Origin: CAWCUU01 sp963798855
Lineage (GTDB): Bacteria > Gemmatimonadota > Gemmatimonadetes > Longimicrobiales > RSA9
Assembly (NCBI GenBank): GCA_963798855.1
Contig: CAWCUU010000001.1
Span: 744,001 to 808,000, forward strand
Length of the DNA stretch: 64,000 nt
Reading direction: 5' to 3'
Part shown: in pieces, positions 41,488 through 51,484 of the stretch
Layout: each line of letters starts with the position of its first letter
How positions within the stretch are numbered: position 1 is the first letter of the stretch
Program-made: the position numbers and the translations under genes
The notes under the pieces: model-generated
The model's database searches: none
What the model was told of the DNA's origin: nothing
Seen by the model: only the letters and a program-made list of their open reading frames with translations

Positions 41488-44325
41488 CTACTCGCCCGTC
41501 TCCGCCGACCGGGCGGGAAGCGCGGCCATTGCCGGTCCCGCAGCGGGCGGCTCGCGGGGCTCTTCGCGCGGAGCGCGCGCGTCCTCGCCGCGGCCGTTGC
41601 CCTGCGCGGATCGCTTCGACGAGGGAAGCGGGATCGGCGGCGCCGCGCGCTGTCTCTCTCTCGCGTCGCGCGTCTGCGCTTCCGGATGAGAGCTCGTCTC
41701 CGTCCCATCGTCGAGCGCAGCCTGCGCGGCCGCCAACCGTGCGACCGGTACGCGGAACGGCGAGCACGATACGTAGTCGAGTCCCGTCCGGTGGAAGAAG
41801 GCGACGGACGCCGGATCCCCGCCGTGCTCCCCGCAGATCCCGACCTTGAGGCCCGGGCGCGCTTCGCGGCCTTCCCGGGTCGCGAGCTCGACGAGCCGGC
41901 CGACGCCCGACTGGTCGAGTCGCTGGAACGGATCGTCATCGAGTATGCCTTGCTCGATGTAGCGGGGCAGGAACGTGCCGGAATCGTCACGCGAAAGGCC
42001 CAGCGTCGTCTGCGTCAGGTCGTTCGTGCCGAAGGAGAAGAACTCCGCCTCCTTCGCGATCTCCCCCGCAGTCAGGGCAGCTCTCGGCAGCTCGATCATC
42101 GTGCCGACCAGATAGTCCATGTCGAGTCCGGACTCGGCGATGATCCCGTCGGCGACTTCGCGGATCAGCGCATCCTGGCGTCGCAGCTCCTCGGCCACCG
42201 CCACCAGCGGCACCATCACCTCGGGGCGCACCTCGACACCCTCTCGAGCGACCTTCACGGCGGCTTCGAAGATCGCGCGCGTCTGCATCTCCGTCACCTC
42301 GGGGTACGTCAGCCCGAGGCGCACGCCCCGATGGCCCAGCATCGGATTGATCTCGCGCAGCCGGTCCGAGCGGCGGGCGAGCTGGTCTGCCTCGACGCCC
42401 AGACGGGCCGACAGCTCCTCGATCTCATGGCGCGTCTTCGGCAGGAACTCGTGTAGCGGGGGATCGAGCAGCCGGATCGTAACCGGCAAGCCGGCCATCG
42501 CCCGGAAGATCCCCTCGAAGTCGTCCCGCTGCATCGGCAGCAGCCGGTCCAGCGCACGTCGTCGCCCGGCCTCGTCCTGCGCCAGGATCATCTCCCGCAT
42601 CGTGTCGATACGATCGCCCCGGAAGAACATGTGCTCCGTGCGGCACAGCCCGATCCCTTCCGCCCCGAACTCGCGGGCCCGGGCCGCGTCTTCCGGGGTG
42701 TCTGCGTTCGCACGCACTCGCAGGCGTCGGTGCGAATCCGCCCACTCCATCAGCCGGTCGTACCACTCCGACGTCAATGCATCGATCGTCGGCACCCGCC
42801 CCGCCAGCACCCGTCCCGTCGAGCCGTCCAGCGTGATCCAATCCCCTTCCGCGATGCTCCGGCCGTCCACCTTCACCGTGGCCGCGCTCTCGTCCACGCG
42901 CAGGTCTCGGGCACCCACCACACAGCACTTGCCCATCCCCCGTGCCACCACGGCCGCGTGCGACGTCATCCCGCCCCGCGCCGTCAGGATCGCCTTCGCC
43001 GCTACCATGCCTCCGAAGTCGTCCGGCGACGTCTCCTCCCGGACGAGGATGACGTCCTGCCCCTCCGCGGCTAGCTCCTGCGCCCGTTCCGGACTCAGCA
43101 CCACGCGACCTGACTCCGCGCCCGGTGATGCCGGCAGCCCCCTCGTCAGCACATCCACGCTCGCCGATGGATCGATCTGGGGGTGGAGAAGCTGATCCAG
43201 CTGCCTCGCCGGAACGCGACGCACCGCCGTCGGCTCGTCGATCAGCCCTTCCTCGACCATCTCCACGGCGATCCTCACCGCCGCCGGTGCCGAGCGCTTC
43301 GCCGTCCGGGTCTGGAGCAGGTAGAGATCTCCACGCTCCACCGTGAATTCCATGTCCTGGACGTCCCGGTAGTGCGCCTCGAGCCGGTCGCCGACCTCCT
43401 CGAGCGCCCGGTACTGCTCCGGCATCTCTTCCTTCATCTGACCGATCGAGAGCGGATCGCGGATACCCGCCACTACATCCTCACCCTGCGCGTTGAGGAG
43501 GAACTCGCCGAACAGGCGCTTTTCGCCCGTGGACGGATCCCGCGTGAAGGCGACTCCCGTCCCCGAGTCCTCGCCCATGTTGCCGTAGACCATCGTCACG
43601 ACGTTCACCGCCGTGCCGAGGTCCTCCGCGATCCGGTGCACCCGCCGGTACTGGATCGCCCGCTCCGTGTTCCACGAGTCGAAGACGGCGTCGATCGCCT
43701 GCCAGAGCTGATCCCACGGATCCTCCGGGAACGGGCTTCCCGTCTCTTCCTCGGTCGCACGCTTGAACGCCTTCACCAGCTCGCGGAGATCGCCTGCGTC
43801 CAGCCCCGTGTCGTGCTCGACTCCCGTCTCCGCCTTCTTCGCGTCCAGAAGCTCGCTGTAACGGTGCTGCGCCACCCCCAGCACCACCTCCCCGTACATC
43901 TGCACGAATCGGCGGTACGAGTCGTTCGCGAAACGCTCGTCTCCGGAGCTGCGGGCCAGCGCCGCCGCCGTCTCGTCGTTGAGACCCAGGTTCAAGATCG
44001 TGTCCATCATCCCGGGCATCGAGATCGCCGCTCCGCTCCGCACCGACACCAGCAGCGGACTGTCGGACGCGCCGAATCGCTTGCCTGTCTCCTCCTCCAC
44101 CAGCCGAAGGCAATCGCTCACCTCCCTGCGCGTCCCCTCGGGATTGCCGTCGCCTTGCAGGTGGGCCCTGCAGACTTCGGTCGTGATCGTGAAGCCGGGT
44201 GGCACGGGCACGCCGATCCGCGTCATCTCCGCGAGATTCGCCCCCTTCCCGCCGAGCAGGCTCTTCTGGTCTCGGCCGCCATCCGTGCGACTCCGGCCGA
44301 AGTAGTAGACGAGGCGGTTCGACAT
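41488..44325 (-). CDS. ppdK: Pyruvate, phosphate dikinase
   Basis: PPDK interconverts pyruvate + ATP + Pi with PEP + AMP + PPi. The 945-residue product has the N-terminal ATP-grasp part (GGKGANLAEMTRIGVPVPPGF, split), the phospho-histidine domain with GGMTSHAAVVARGMGK (His near residue 456), and the C-terminal PEP/pyruvate barrel (GLCRTEHMFF, ends CSPFRVPVARLAAAQA). It continues about 65 residues beyond the family's usual end, as a Pro/Arg/Glu-rich tail without obvious fold. The start ATG at 44325 has GGGGGAT upstream. The open frame extends to 44595 but that part covers the hairpin region. With fbp it suggests gluconeogenic capacity. Confidence 0.95.
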   Translation of the reverse strand: MSNRLVYYFGRSRTDGGRDQKSLLGGKGANLAEMTRIGVPVPPGFTITTEVCRAHLQGDGNPEGTRREVSDCLRLVEEETGKRFGASDSPLLVSVRSGAAISMPGMMDTILNLGLNDETAAALARSSGDERFANDSYRRFVQMYGEVVLGVAQHRYSELLDAKKAETGVEHDTGLDAGDLRELVKAFKRATEEETGSPFPEDPWDQLWQAIDAVFDSWNTERAIQYRRVHRIAEDLGTAVNVVTMVYGNMGEDSGTGVAFTRDPSTGEKRLFGEFLLNAQGEDVVAGIRDPLSIGQMKEEMPEQYRALEEVGDRLEAHYRDVQDMEFTVERGDLYLLQTRTAKRSAPAAVRIAVEMVEEGLIDEPTAVRRVPARQLDQLLHPQIDPSASVDVLTRGLPASPGAESGRVVLSPERAQELAAEGQDVILVREETSPDDFGGMVAAKAILTARGGMTSHAAVVARGMGKCCVVGARDLRVDESAATVKVDGRSIAEGDWITLDGSTGRVLAGRVPTIDALTSEWYDRLMEWADSHRRLRVRANADTPEDAARAREFGAEGIGLCRTEHMFFRGDRIDTMREMILAQDEAGRRRALDRLLPMQRDDFEGIFRAMAGLPVTIRLLDPPLHEFLPKTRHEIEELSARLGVEADQLARRSDRLREINPMLGHRGVRLGLTYPEVTEMQTRAIFEAAVKVAREGVEVRPEVMVPLVAVAEELRRQDALIREVADGIIAESGLDMDYLVGTMIELPRAALTAGEIAKEAEFFSFGTNDLTQTTLGLSRDDSGTFLPRYIEQGILDDDPFQRLDQSGVGRLVELATREGREARPGLKVGICGEHGGDPASVAFFHRTGLDYVSCSPFRVPVARLAAAQAALDDGTETSSHPEAQTRDARERQRAAPPIPLPSSKRSAQGNGRGEDARAPREEPREPPAAGPAMAALPARSAETGE

Positions 44326-44424
44326 CGATCCCCCGGGTGCGGGATGGTTTCTCGGACAATGGGCACAGTCGTCCTGAAACAAGAACCGCGCCAGAGGAGT
44401 TTCTCCGGATTCACTGTAGGGCAC

Positions 44425-44446
44425 CGGGCCTGTCCGCAGGCCCGGA
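44425..44446. terminator. Hairpin between purF and ppdK
   Basis: CCGGGCCTG (44425-44433) and CAGGCCCGG (44438-44446) pair perfectly over 9 bp with a TCCG loop. It lies 70 bp after the purF stop on the minus strand and about 100 bp before ppdK. A perfect 10-bp palindrome, GTGAATTCAC, lies next to it at 44451-44460. No T-tract follows, so termination strength is uncertain; the palindrome could be an operator for ppdK. Confidence 0.45.
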
Positions 44447-44515
44447 AACGTGAATTCACCGCGCGGGGGGAGGCGTCCTGACTCGTGGGGGTTCCGCAGC
44501 ACGCATCCGCGCGCC

Positions 44516-45895
44516 TCAGCAGTGGGATTCCGCGCCGTAGCCTTCGACGATGTCCACGAGCGGAGCGGTGTAGTCGCCCGAGAAGCAGGCGTCACAGAAG
44601 GGGCCGTGCTCGGTCACGGCGCCCTCCATGCCCTCGAGGGAGAGATAGCCGAGCGAGTCCACGTTCAGGTGGTCCCTTATCTCGTCCACGCCGAGACGGG
44701 CGCCGATCAGCTCCTCCCGTGTCGGCATGTCGATGCCGTAGTAGCACGGGTGACGAACGGGCGGGGAAGCGACCCGGAAGTGGACCTCGCGGGCGCCGGC
44801 CTCGCGGATCATGTGAATGAGCCCGCGGCTGGTCGTTCCACGGACGAGAGAATCGTCGACCATTACCACGCGCTTTCCCTCGATGACCTGCCGCACGGGG
44901 TTGTACTTGATCCTGACGCGAAAGTCACGACCGGCCTGGGTTGGGTGAATGAACGTGCGGCCGACGTAGTGGTTGCGGATCAGCCCTAGCTCGAACGGGA
45001 TGCCGCTCTCTTCGCTGAACCCGAGGGCCGCGGCATTGGATGAATCCGGTACGCTGAACACGCAGTCGGCGTCCACGGGGTGCTCGCGCGCGAGTTGCCT
45101 CCCGAACGCGCGGCGGGCGCCATCCACGCTCACGTTCCAGATGACCGAGTCGGGGCGAGCGAAGTAGACCAGCTCGAAGATGCACGGCGCGACGCGCTCC
45201 CGTGCCGGCAGCGAGGGGAGTGGCGTGATCTCGCCGTTCCTGATCCTCAGCATCTCTCCGGGCTGGACCTCGCACAGGAAGTCGGCTCGCATGATGTCGA
45301 GGGCGCAGGATTCGCTCGCGAGCACGAAGCCGTCGCCGCGACGGCCCAACACGAGCGGCCGGAACCCCCACGGGTCGCGCGCGGCATAGAGCGTGTCGCC
45401 CACGGTGATCAGAACGGAGTACGCCCCGGTCAGTCGCGTCAGCGCATCCCGGATCTGCGCCTCCGGCGTCGTCTCCTTCGAGCGCGCGATCAGGTGGACG
45501 ATCACCTCCGAGTCGATCGTCGCCTGCAGGATCGCGCCTTCGCCGACCAGCTCCTCGCGCAGCTTGCGGGCGTTCGTGATGTTGCCGTTGTGCACGAGCG
45601 CCAGGTCACCGTCACGGTACCGCACGACGATCGGCTGTGCGTTCACCAGCCCCGCACCGCCGGCGGTCGAATAGCGCGTGTGGGCCAGTGCGAGGCTGCC
45701 TGTCAGGGCGCCCAGGCGAGCATCGTCGAAGGAGTCCGCGACCAGCCCGGCCGCGCGGTGCAGGTGTGTGTGTCCGTCCACGTCCACCAATGCTATGCCG
45801 GCGGCTTCCTGGCCGCGGTGCTGCAGCGCGTAGAGCCCCAGGAACGCGAGCTCCGCCGCGTGTTCGAATCCACTGACGGCGACGATTCCGCACAT
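44516..45895 (-). CDS. purF: Amidophosphoribosyltransferase
   Basis: PurF makes phosphoribosylamine from PRPP and glutamine, the first committed step of purine synthesis. The 459-residue product begins MCGIVAVSG, so Cys2 becomes the N-terminal nucleophile of the Ntn glutaminase after Met removal. The PRPP-binding loop is VVMVDDSLVRGTTS. The Cys pattern PPVRHPCYYGIDMP and a late PFCDACFSG fit the Bacillus-type enzyme with an iron-sulfur cluster. The start is fixed by the Cys2 requirement; the frame open to 46480 is spurious. A candidate promoter lies just upstream. Confidence 0.95.
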   Translation of the reverse strand: MCGIVAVSGFEHAAELAFLGLYALQHRGQEAAGIALVDVDGHTHLHRAAGLVADSFDDARLGALTGSLALAHTRYSTAGGAGLVNAQPIVVRYRDGDLALVHNGNITNARKLREELVGEGAILQATIDSEVIVHLIARSKETTPEAQIRDALTRLTGAYSVLITVGDTLYAARDPWGFRPLVLGRRGDGFVLASESCALDIMRADFLCEVQPGEMLRIRNGEITPLPSLPARERVAPCIFELVYFARPDSVIWNVSVDGARRAFGRQLAREHPVDADCVFSVPDSSNAAALGFSEESGIPFELGLIRNHYVGRTFIHPTQAGRDFRVRIKYNPVRQVIEGKRVVMVDDSLVRGTTSRGLIHMIREAGAREVHFRVASPPVRHPCYYGIDMPTREELIGARLGVDEIRDHLNVDSLGYLSLEGMEGAVTEHGPFCDACFSGDYTAPLVDIVEGYGAESHC

Positions 45896-46240
45896 GAGTT
45901 CGGCTGCCTTTGATTTTCGCCGGAAAGGGTGCAACCTGTCAGCCCGCCAGGGGCGAGGCAAGCGTCCGCGCTCGCGCGTTGAAACCCCGGGTCGCGTCGG
46001 GAGGTCCGGCCCGAGTCCGGCGCTCGCGCCGTGACTCGTGCCGTCGGGTCTCGTGTCGCGCCGGTCCGACATGTGTGGACGCGACCCTCCTCGGCCGGCG
46101 CAGACGGCTCCTCTTCGCCTCGCGCGCAAATCATTATCTGAAAAACACTTGAGCCAGATGAGGCGCCCGTTGGCGATCTGGCACCGCCCGTGCCCTACCT
46201 GGACGGGTGCTTCCTCTCCATCCACAGCCGGAGTTTCAGC
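45896..46240. promoter_or_regulatory. Divergent 345-bp intergenic region between purF and the degenerate receiver gene
   Basis: This is the longest gene-free stretch in the window. For purF (minus strand) CTGACA (45942-45937) and GAAAAT (45918-45913) with an 18-bp spacer form a fair promoter 17 nt from the ATG. For the plus-strand gene, TGGCAC-N5-GTGC at 46179-46193 has the GG-N10-GC spacing of sigma-54 promoters; this is a weak match in GC-rich DNA. A dyad CCAGAT/ATCTGG (46154-46159, 46176-46181) overlaps it. An A/T-rich patch (46128-46150) stands out. I see no small gene. Confidence 0.4.
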
Positions 46241-46666
46241 ATGACAGTACTTCTCGTCGATGACGACGCCGCGACCCGGAGCGCCTGCGCCGACGAGCTG
46301 CGAACTCTCGGTGTCACCGTACAGGAGGCCGCCAGTGCCCAGGCGGCACTCACGGTCGTTCGGGAGGGACGACCCGCGGCGGTGATCGTAGCGTATCCCA
46401 TGCCTCTGCGGGACGGACGGACGCTGACGGCGGCTCTGCGGGAGGACTCCGCGCTGCGGGGGCTGGTCATCGTCGCGCACTCCAAATGGGGATGGCGGCG
46501 TACGCGGAGCCGGGCGCTGTCGGAGGGCTGCGATGCGTTCTTCGAAGCGCCCGCTCCGCTGCCGGCGATCGTGGAGGAGATCTGCCGCAGGTTGGGTCAG
46601 CAGGGGCGGAGCCTGCGTCTTCGGGCGCCCGTTGCGGGGGGGCTTATTGCGGCGCCGGTTGGGTGA
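46241..46666 (+). CDS. Stand-alone degenerate receiver (REC-like) domain protein
   Basis: This 141-residue protein has the receiver fold opening TVLLVDDDAATRSA with the acidic pocket kept (Asp7-Asp9). The phospho-acceptor position after strand 3 is Ala51 (VIVAYPMPLRDG instead of the usual D-x-x-MP), the switch Thr position is His/Ser (VIVAHS), and the conserved Lys is Ala103 (FFEAPAP). It therefore cannot be phosphorylated in the normal way and is probably a pseudo-receiver acting by protein contact. There is no output domain; the tail is Arg/Gly-rich. GGAG lies seven bases before ATG 46241. Its 3' end overlaps the convergent canonical receiver by 23 bp. Confidence 0.75.
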   Translation: MTVLLVDDDAATRSACADELRTLGVTVQEAASAQAALTVVREGRPAAVIVAYPMPLRDGRTLTAALREDSALRGLVIVAHSKWGWRRTRSRALSEGCDAFFEAPAPLPAIVEEICRRLGQQGRSLRLRAPVAGGLIAAPVG

Positions 46667-47015
46667 GGCGCTCCACCTCTCGGACCAGGATGTCGCGCGT
46701 CACGGGCTTCGAGACGAATCCCGCGAATACCTCCGCCGGTCCCTCGAGCACGTCGTGTGCGCTGATGGCGACGATGCGCAGTGTCGAGAGCGAGGGGTCC
46801 TGCTTGATTAGCTCGGCGGCCTGAAATCCGTTCAGGAACGGCATTTCGAGATCCATTAGCACGAGGGCGGGGTGCTCCCGCACGGCGGCGGCGACACCCT
46901 GCGGACCGCCTTCCGCCTCGATCACATCATACCCTTCGCGCTTCAGCATCAGGGCGATGATCCGGCGAACGTTCGGCTCATCGTCGACCACCAGGATCTT
47001 GGCGTTGACCATCAT
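46644..47015 (-). CDS. CheY-like single-domain response regulator
   Basis: This 123-residue receiver domain has all canonical residues: acidic pair in ILVVDDEPNVRR (Asp11, Asp12), phospho-acceptor Asp55 (LVLMDLEMP), the switch in RIVAISAHD, and Lys in GFVSKPVTRD. It has no output domain, so it would signal by binding a partner. Two Met codons (47015, 47012) open the gene; upstream codons of the open frame belong to antisense purL. It sits 74 bp downstream of purL on the same strand and converges on the degenerate receiver. No histidine kinase is nearby. Confidence 0.85.
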   Translation of the reverse strand: MMVNAKILVVDDEPNVRRIIALMLKREGYDVIEAEGGPQGVAAAVREHPALVLMDLEMPFLNGFQAAELIKQDPSLSTLRIVAISAHDVLEGPAEVFAGFVSKPVTRDILVREVERLTQPAPQ

Positions 47016-47089
47016 GGGCAGCGGCCTCCCACCGCGGATAACCGGATGAGACGGGCCGGCCCGCGCTGCAAGCCGGTTGCCGCCTGGTT

Positions 47090-49524
47090 CTAACGGGGCA
47101 TCGCCGGATGCTCGATCTCCACCTCGACGGTGGCAGGATCGCCATCCATGATCCCCGGTATGGCGGAGTGGTAGGCTTCCGAGAGGCGCGTCGCCGACAA
47201 CTCCACCGAGAGCCGGCCGTCCACGCGCACACGGAAGCTGCCCTCCGCTTCGCCCACAGTCCCGATCCGCTCCGCCGGGACGCCGTGCTCCGCCGCCACC
47301 GCCACCACCCGATCCACATCGGCGGGAGTGGCCGAAAGCACGATCCGACCGGCCGCCTCGCCGAACAGCAGCGAGGCCAGCACGGCGCCCGTCGGAGCGG
47401 CATCGCCTACCGCCGCGCCGTGCAGCACGACATCCACGCCCAGCGGCCGCGAAACATCCAGCACTGCACACTCGGCAAGCGCAATTGCCAGGCCACCTTC
47501 CGAGCAATCGTGCGCGCTTCTGGCGAGCCGCCGTTCCGCGATCTCCAACATGGCCGCCTGCAGCTTCGACTCGGCCGTCAGATCGACCGCCGGTGGCTCG
47601 CCTGAGACCTCACCGAAGAGCACCCGTAGATACTCCGATCCTCCCAGTCCGGAGCCGCCCAGCGAACTGCGGCCCGATGCTTCGGCGGCGTCCGCGGACC
47701 AGGCCGGTGCTGCGCCGGCGCGTCCGAGCAGGATGATGGCGTCGCCCGGGCTCCGGAACCCTGCGCCGACGTGCTGCTCCACGTCCTCGAGCACGCCCAC
47801 CATGCCGATCACCGGAGTCGGATAGATCGCGCCGCCAGGATTCTCGTTGTAGAGCGAAACGTTTCCGCTGACCACGGGCGTGTGGAACTCCCGGCAGGCA
47901 TCACCAATGCCGCGGACGGCCTCGCGGAGCTGATAGTAGACCTCGGGCTTGAGCGGATTGCCGAAGTTGAGGTTGTCGGTGACGGCGAGTGGGCGTGCGC
48001 CGACACAGACCAGATTGCGCGCCGCCTCCGCCACCGCCGCCAGCGCTCCGCCGTAGGGGTCGAGGAAACAGTAGCGGCCGTTGCAGTCGACCGTCGCGGC
48101 GATCCCCCGCCGAGTGCCGCGCACGCGCAGCACACCGGCGTCGCCGCCGGGCGGGATGACGGTGTTCGTGCGCACCGTCGTGTCGTACTGTCGATGGATC
48201 CAAGTCTTCGACGCGATGGTGGGGCTGGACAGCAGCCGCAGCAGCGCGTCGGCGGGAGCGGGCGGATCGGCGTCCACGACGGTCGCCGGATCGCGCGAGC
48301 GGAGCTCGATCACGCTCTCGTCCTCGCGAGCCTCCCGCACGTATGTCGGGCACCCCGTCACGAGGGGCTCGCCCGGAAGGTCGACCACGACCGTCCCGTT
48401 CTCGCGGACGCGGTACCGGCCGTCGTCCGTGACGCGGCCGATCACGGCTGCCTCGAGCTCCCACTTGCGGAGGATGGCCACGACCTCGTCCTCGTGCCCC
48501 GCCTTGGCGACCACGAGCATGCGCTCCTGGCTCTCGCTCAACAGGATCTCGTAGGGGGTCATGTCCGGCTCCCGCACCGGCATGGCCGACACGTCGATGT
48601 CGACTCCGGTGCCGCTGCGTGCCGCCATCTCCGTCGAGGAGGAGGCGAGGCCCGCGGCCCCCATGTCCTGGATCCCGACGATGTGGCCGCTGCGGATCAG
48701 CTCGAGGGAGGCTTCGAGCAGCAGCTTCTCGGTGAACGGATCACCCACCTGCACCTGGGGGCGGCTCGCCTCGCTCTCCTCGGAGAGCTCCTCGGACGCG
48801 AAGGTGGCGCCGTGGATGCCGTCGCGACCCGTGCGGGCCCCGACTGCCAGGATCGGGTTTCCCGGGCCGGAAGCCTCGGCCCGGATCAGCTCCTCCTTCC
48901 GCAGAAGGCCGATCGCCATCGCGTTGACCAGCGGGTTGCCCTCGTACGCCTCGTCGAAGTAGACCTCGCCGCCCAGATTCGGGATGCCGACGCAGTTGCC
49001 GTAGTCGCCTATACCCTTCACGACACCGGCGAACAGGTAGCGGACGCGGGGGTTCTCGAGCGACCCGAAGCGCAGCGAGTCGAGCACGGCGACCGGCCGT
49101 GCCCCCATCGTGAAGACATCTCTCAGGATCCCGCCCACTCCGGTCGCCGCGCCCTCGTACGGCTCGACCGCCGATGGGTGGTTGTGCGACTCGATCTTGA
49201 ACGCGACGGCCCAGCCGTCGCCGATGTCGATCACACCCGCGTTCTCGCCGGGTCCCTGCAGCACCCAGTCGGCCTCCGTCGGCAGCGTGCGCAGCAACGG
49301 CTTGGAGTTCTTGTAGCCGCAGTGCTCCGACCAGAGCGCGCTGAACAGGCCGAGCTCCGTGTACGTCGGCTCGCGCCCGATCGCGTCGAGCACCATGCGG
49401 TATTCCTCTGGGGAGAGTCCGTGCTCCGCGACCAGCTCGGGCGTGATCGCGGGGTCCCCCGGGCGAGGCGACGGAGCCCCAGCCGTCGGGGACGGCATGA
49501 CTCCCGTCCCACCGCGCTCCTCGC

Positions 49525-49528
<4 letters not shown>
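47090..49528 (-). CDS. purL: Phosphoribosylformylglycinamidine synthase subunit PurL (small type)
   Basis: PurL converts FGAR to FGAM with ATP, taking ammonia from PurQ with help from PurS. The 812-residue product is of the short, PurS/PurQ-dependent class: [18 protein letters not shown] near the N terminus, the substrate stretch [21 protein letters not shown] (split), [10 protein letters not shown], later [14 protein letters not shown], and the C-terminal [15 protein letters not shown]. It starts with GTG at 49528, overlapping purQ as GTGA, and is the last gene of a coupled purS-purQ-purL group. Confidence 0.95.
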
Positions 49529-50288
<760 letters not shown>

Positions 50289-50289
<1 letters not shown>

Positions 50290-50567
50290 CAGGCGCTCCC
50301 GACCGGCTGCGCCGGCTCCGCGTCCACCTCGATGGCGAAGTCTTCCGTGACCGGGTTCGCGAGGAGCTTCTCGCACATGGCGCGGGCACGCTCGCGAGCC
50401 GCGGCGGCGGACTCCGCCTCCACGTCCAGAACGATGAGGCGCCCGACGCGCACCTCGTTCACGTCATCGAATCCCAGTGACCGCAACGCTCCGCGCACCG
50501 CCTTGCCTTCGGGGTCGAGCAACCCGGGGCGCGGCGTGATTCGCACCGACACGTGATATCCGCTCAC
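50289..50567 (-). CDS. purS: Phosphoribosylformylglycinamidine synthase subunit PurS
   Basis: PurS is the small structural subunit bridging PurL and PurQ. The 92-residue product has the family pattern [26 protein letters not shown] (split over the first 35 residues), [14 protein letters not shown], and a late [19 protein letters not shown] 50567 has AAGGAGG at good spacing. It overlaps the upstream pssA stop as GTGA, so translation is coupled across a lipid gene and a purine gene. Confidence 0.95.
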
Positions 50568-51484
50568 CTCGCCTCCTTCCGTGTTTGCCCTTCATCGCCG
50601 CGGGTTCGCCGGCCGCGCCGGCGCCGGCGCCGCAGGAGCCGCTCCTGCGGTGAACGCAACTCCTCGTAGTCGATGTCGCGGAGCTCGGCGCCCGCCTCAT
50701 CGCCGTCCTCGTCCAGCAGGACATCCCGCTCCGGCAACCGCTCGAAAAAGCCGTACACCAGCGCCTTGAAGAGGCCGTAGCCGATGTAGACGACAAGGAA
50801 CGGGAAGAAGAAGTAGGCCGGCACCGTCAGCGCCGCGATCAGCGCCACCAGCATGAAGATTCCCGTCGCGATGCCCTTCTTCGTGCGAACGCTGAACTTC
50901 GGCATCACCGGGTAGAGCACGTGGCTCATCATCAGCCCGCTCAGCAGTATCATCAGCACGATCATCCAGAACGACCAGTTCAGCCCTGCGAACCAGGTCT
51001 CGAAGAACGGCGTCTGACTGAACGGATAGAACGTGGCCAGCGTCATGCCTGCGGACGGGGAGGGCAGTCCGTGGAAGTTCATCTTCGCCTGACCGGCCTG
51101 CTCGACGTTGAAGCGCGCCAGGCGGACCACGGCGCCCGCGATGTAGATGAATGCGGCGACCCACCCCCAGGTCTCCCGCGACAGGAAGAGGAAGTAGACG
51201 ATCATTGCCGGCGCGACGCCGAAGCTGATCGCGTCCACGAGCGAGTCCATCTCTTCGCCGAAGCGGCTGCCCGTCTGTGTGACACGGGCGACGCGCCCGT
51301 CGATCATGTCCGCGATACCCGCGAGCACGATCAGCCAGGCGGCGCCGCGGAAGTCGCCCCGCGAGGCCGCCACGATGGCCCACAGCCCGAAGAACAGGTT
51401 CGCGAGCGTGAGTGCGCTCGGGATGATGATCACCCCCCGCTCGAGCCGGGCTCTCACCGGACCCCGCCGGGCCTCCCGGTTCAT
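50564..51484 (-). CDS. pssA: CDP-diacylglycerol--serine O-phosphatidyltransferase
   Basis: PssA makes phosphatidylserine, the precursor of phosphatidylethanolamine, in the inner membrane. The 306-residue product has about seven hydrophobic segments. The CDP-alcohol phosphotransferase motif is complete: DMIDGRVAR, eight residues, G, three, D, three, D (within residues about 59-81). The last 50 residues are charged and end in a long Arg run, likely cytoplasmic. ATG 51484 overlaps purC (ATGA) and its stop overlaps purS (GTGA), placing it in the middle of the pur genes, away from psd. Confidence 0.92.
   Translation of the reverse strand: MNREARRGPVRARLERGVIIIPSALTLANLFFGLWAIVAASRGDFRGAAWLIVLAGIADMIDGRVARVTQTGSRFGEEMDSLVDAISFGVAPAMIVYFLFLSRETWGWVAAFIYIAGAVVRLARFNVEQAGQAKMNFHGLPSPSAGMTLATFYPFSQTPFFETWFAGLNWSFWMIVLMILLSGLMMSHVLYPVMPKFSVRTKKGIATGIFMLVALIAALTVPAYFFFPFLVVYIGYGLFKALVYGFFERLPERDVLLDEDGDEAGAELRDIDYEELRSPQERLLRRRRRRGRRTRGDEGQTRKEAR

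Noticed and set aside
41397..41990. N-terminal extension of the two-module nucleotidase
   Set aside because: Arg/Ser-rich, overlaps the ppdK 3' end, and would bury the signal sequence.
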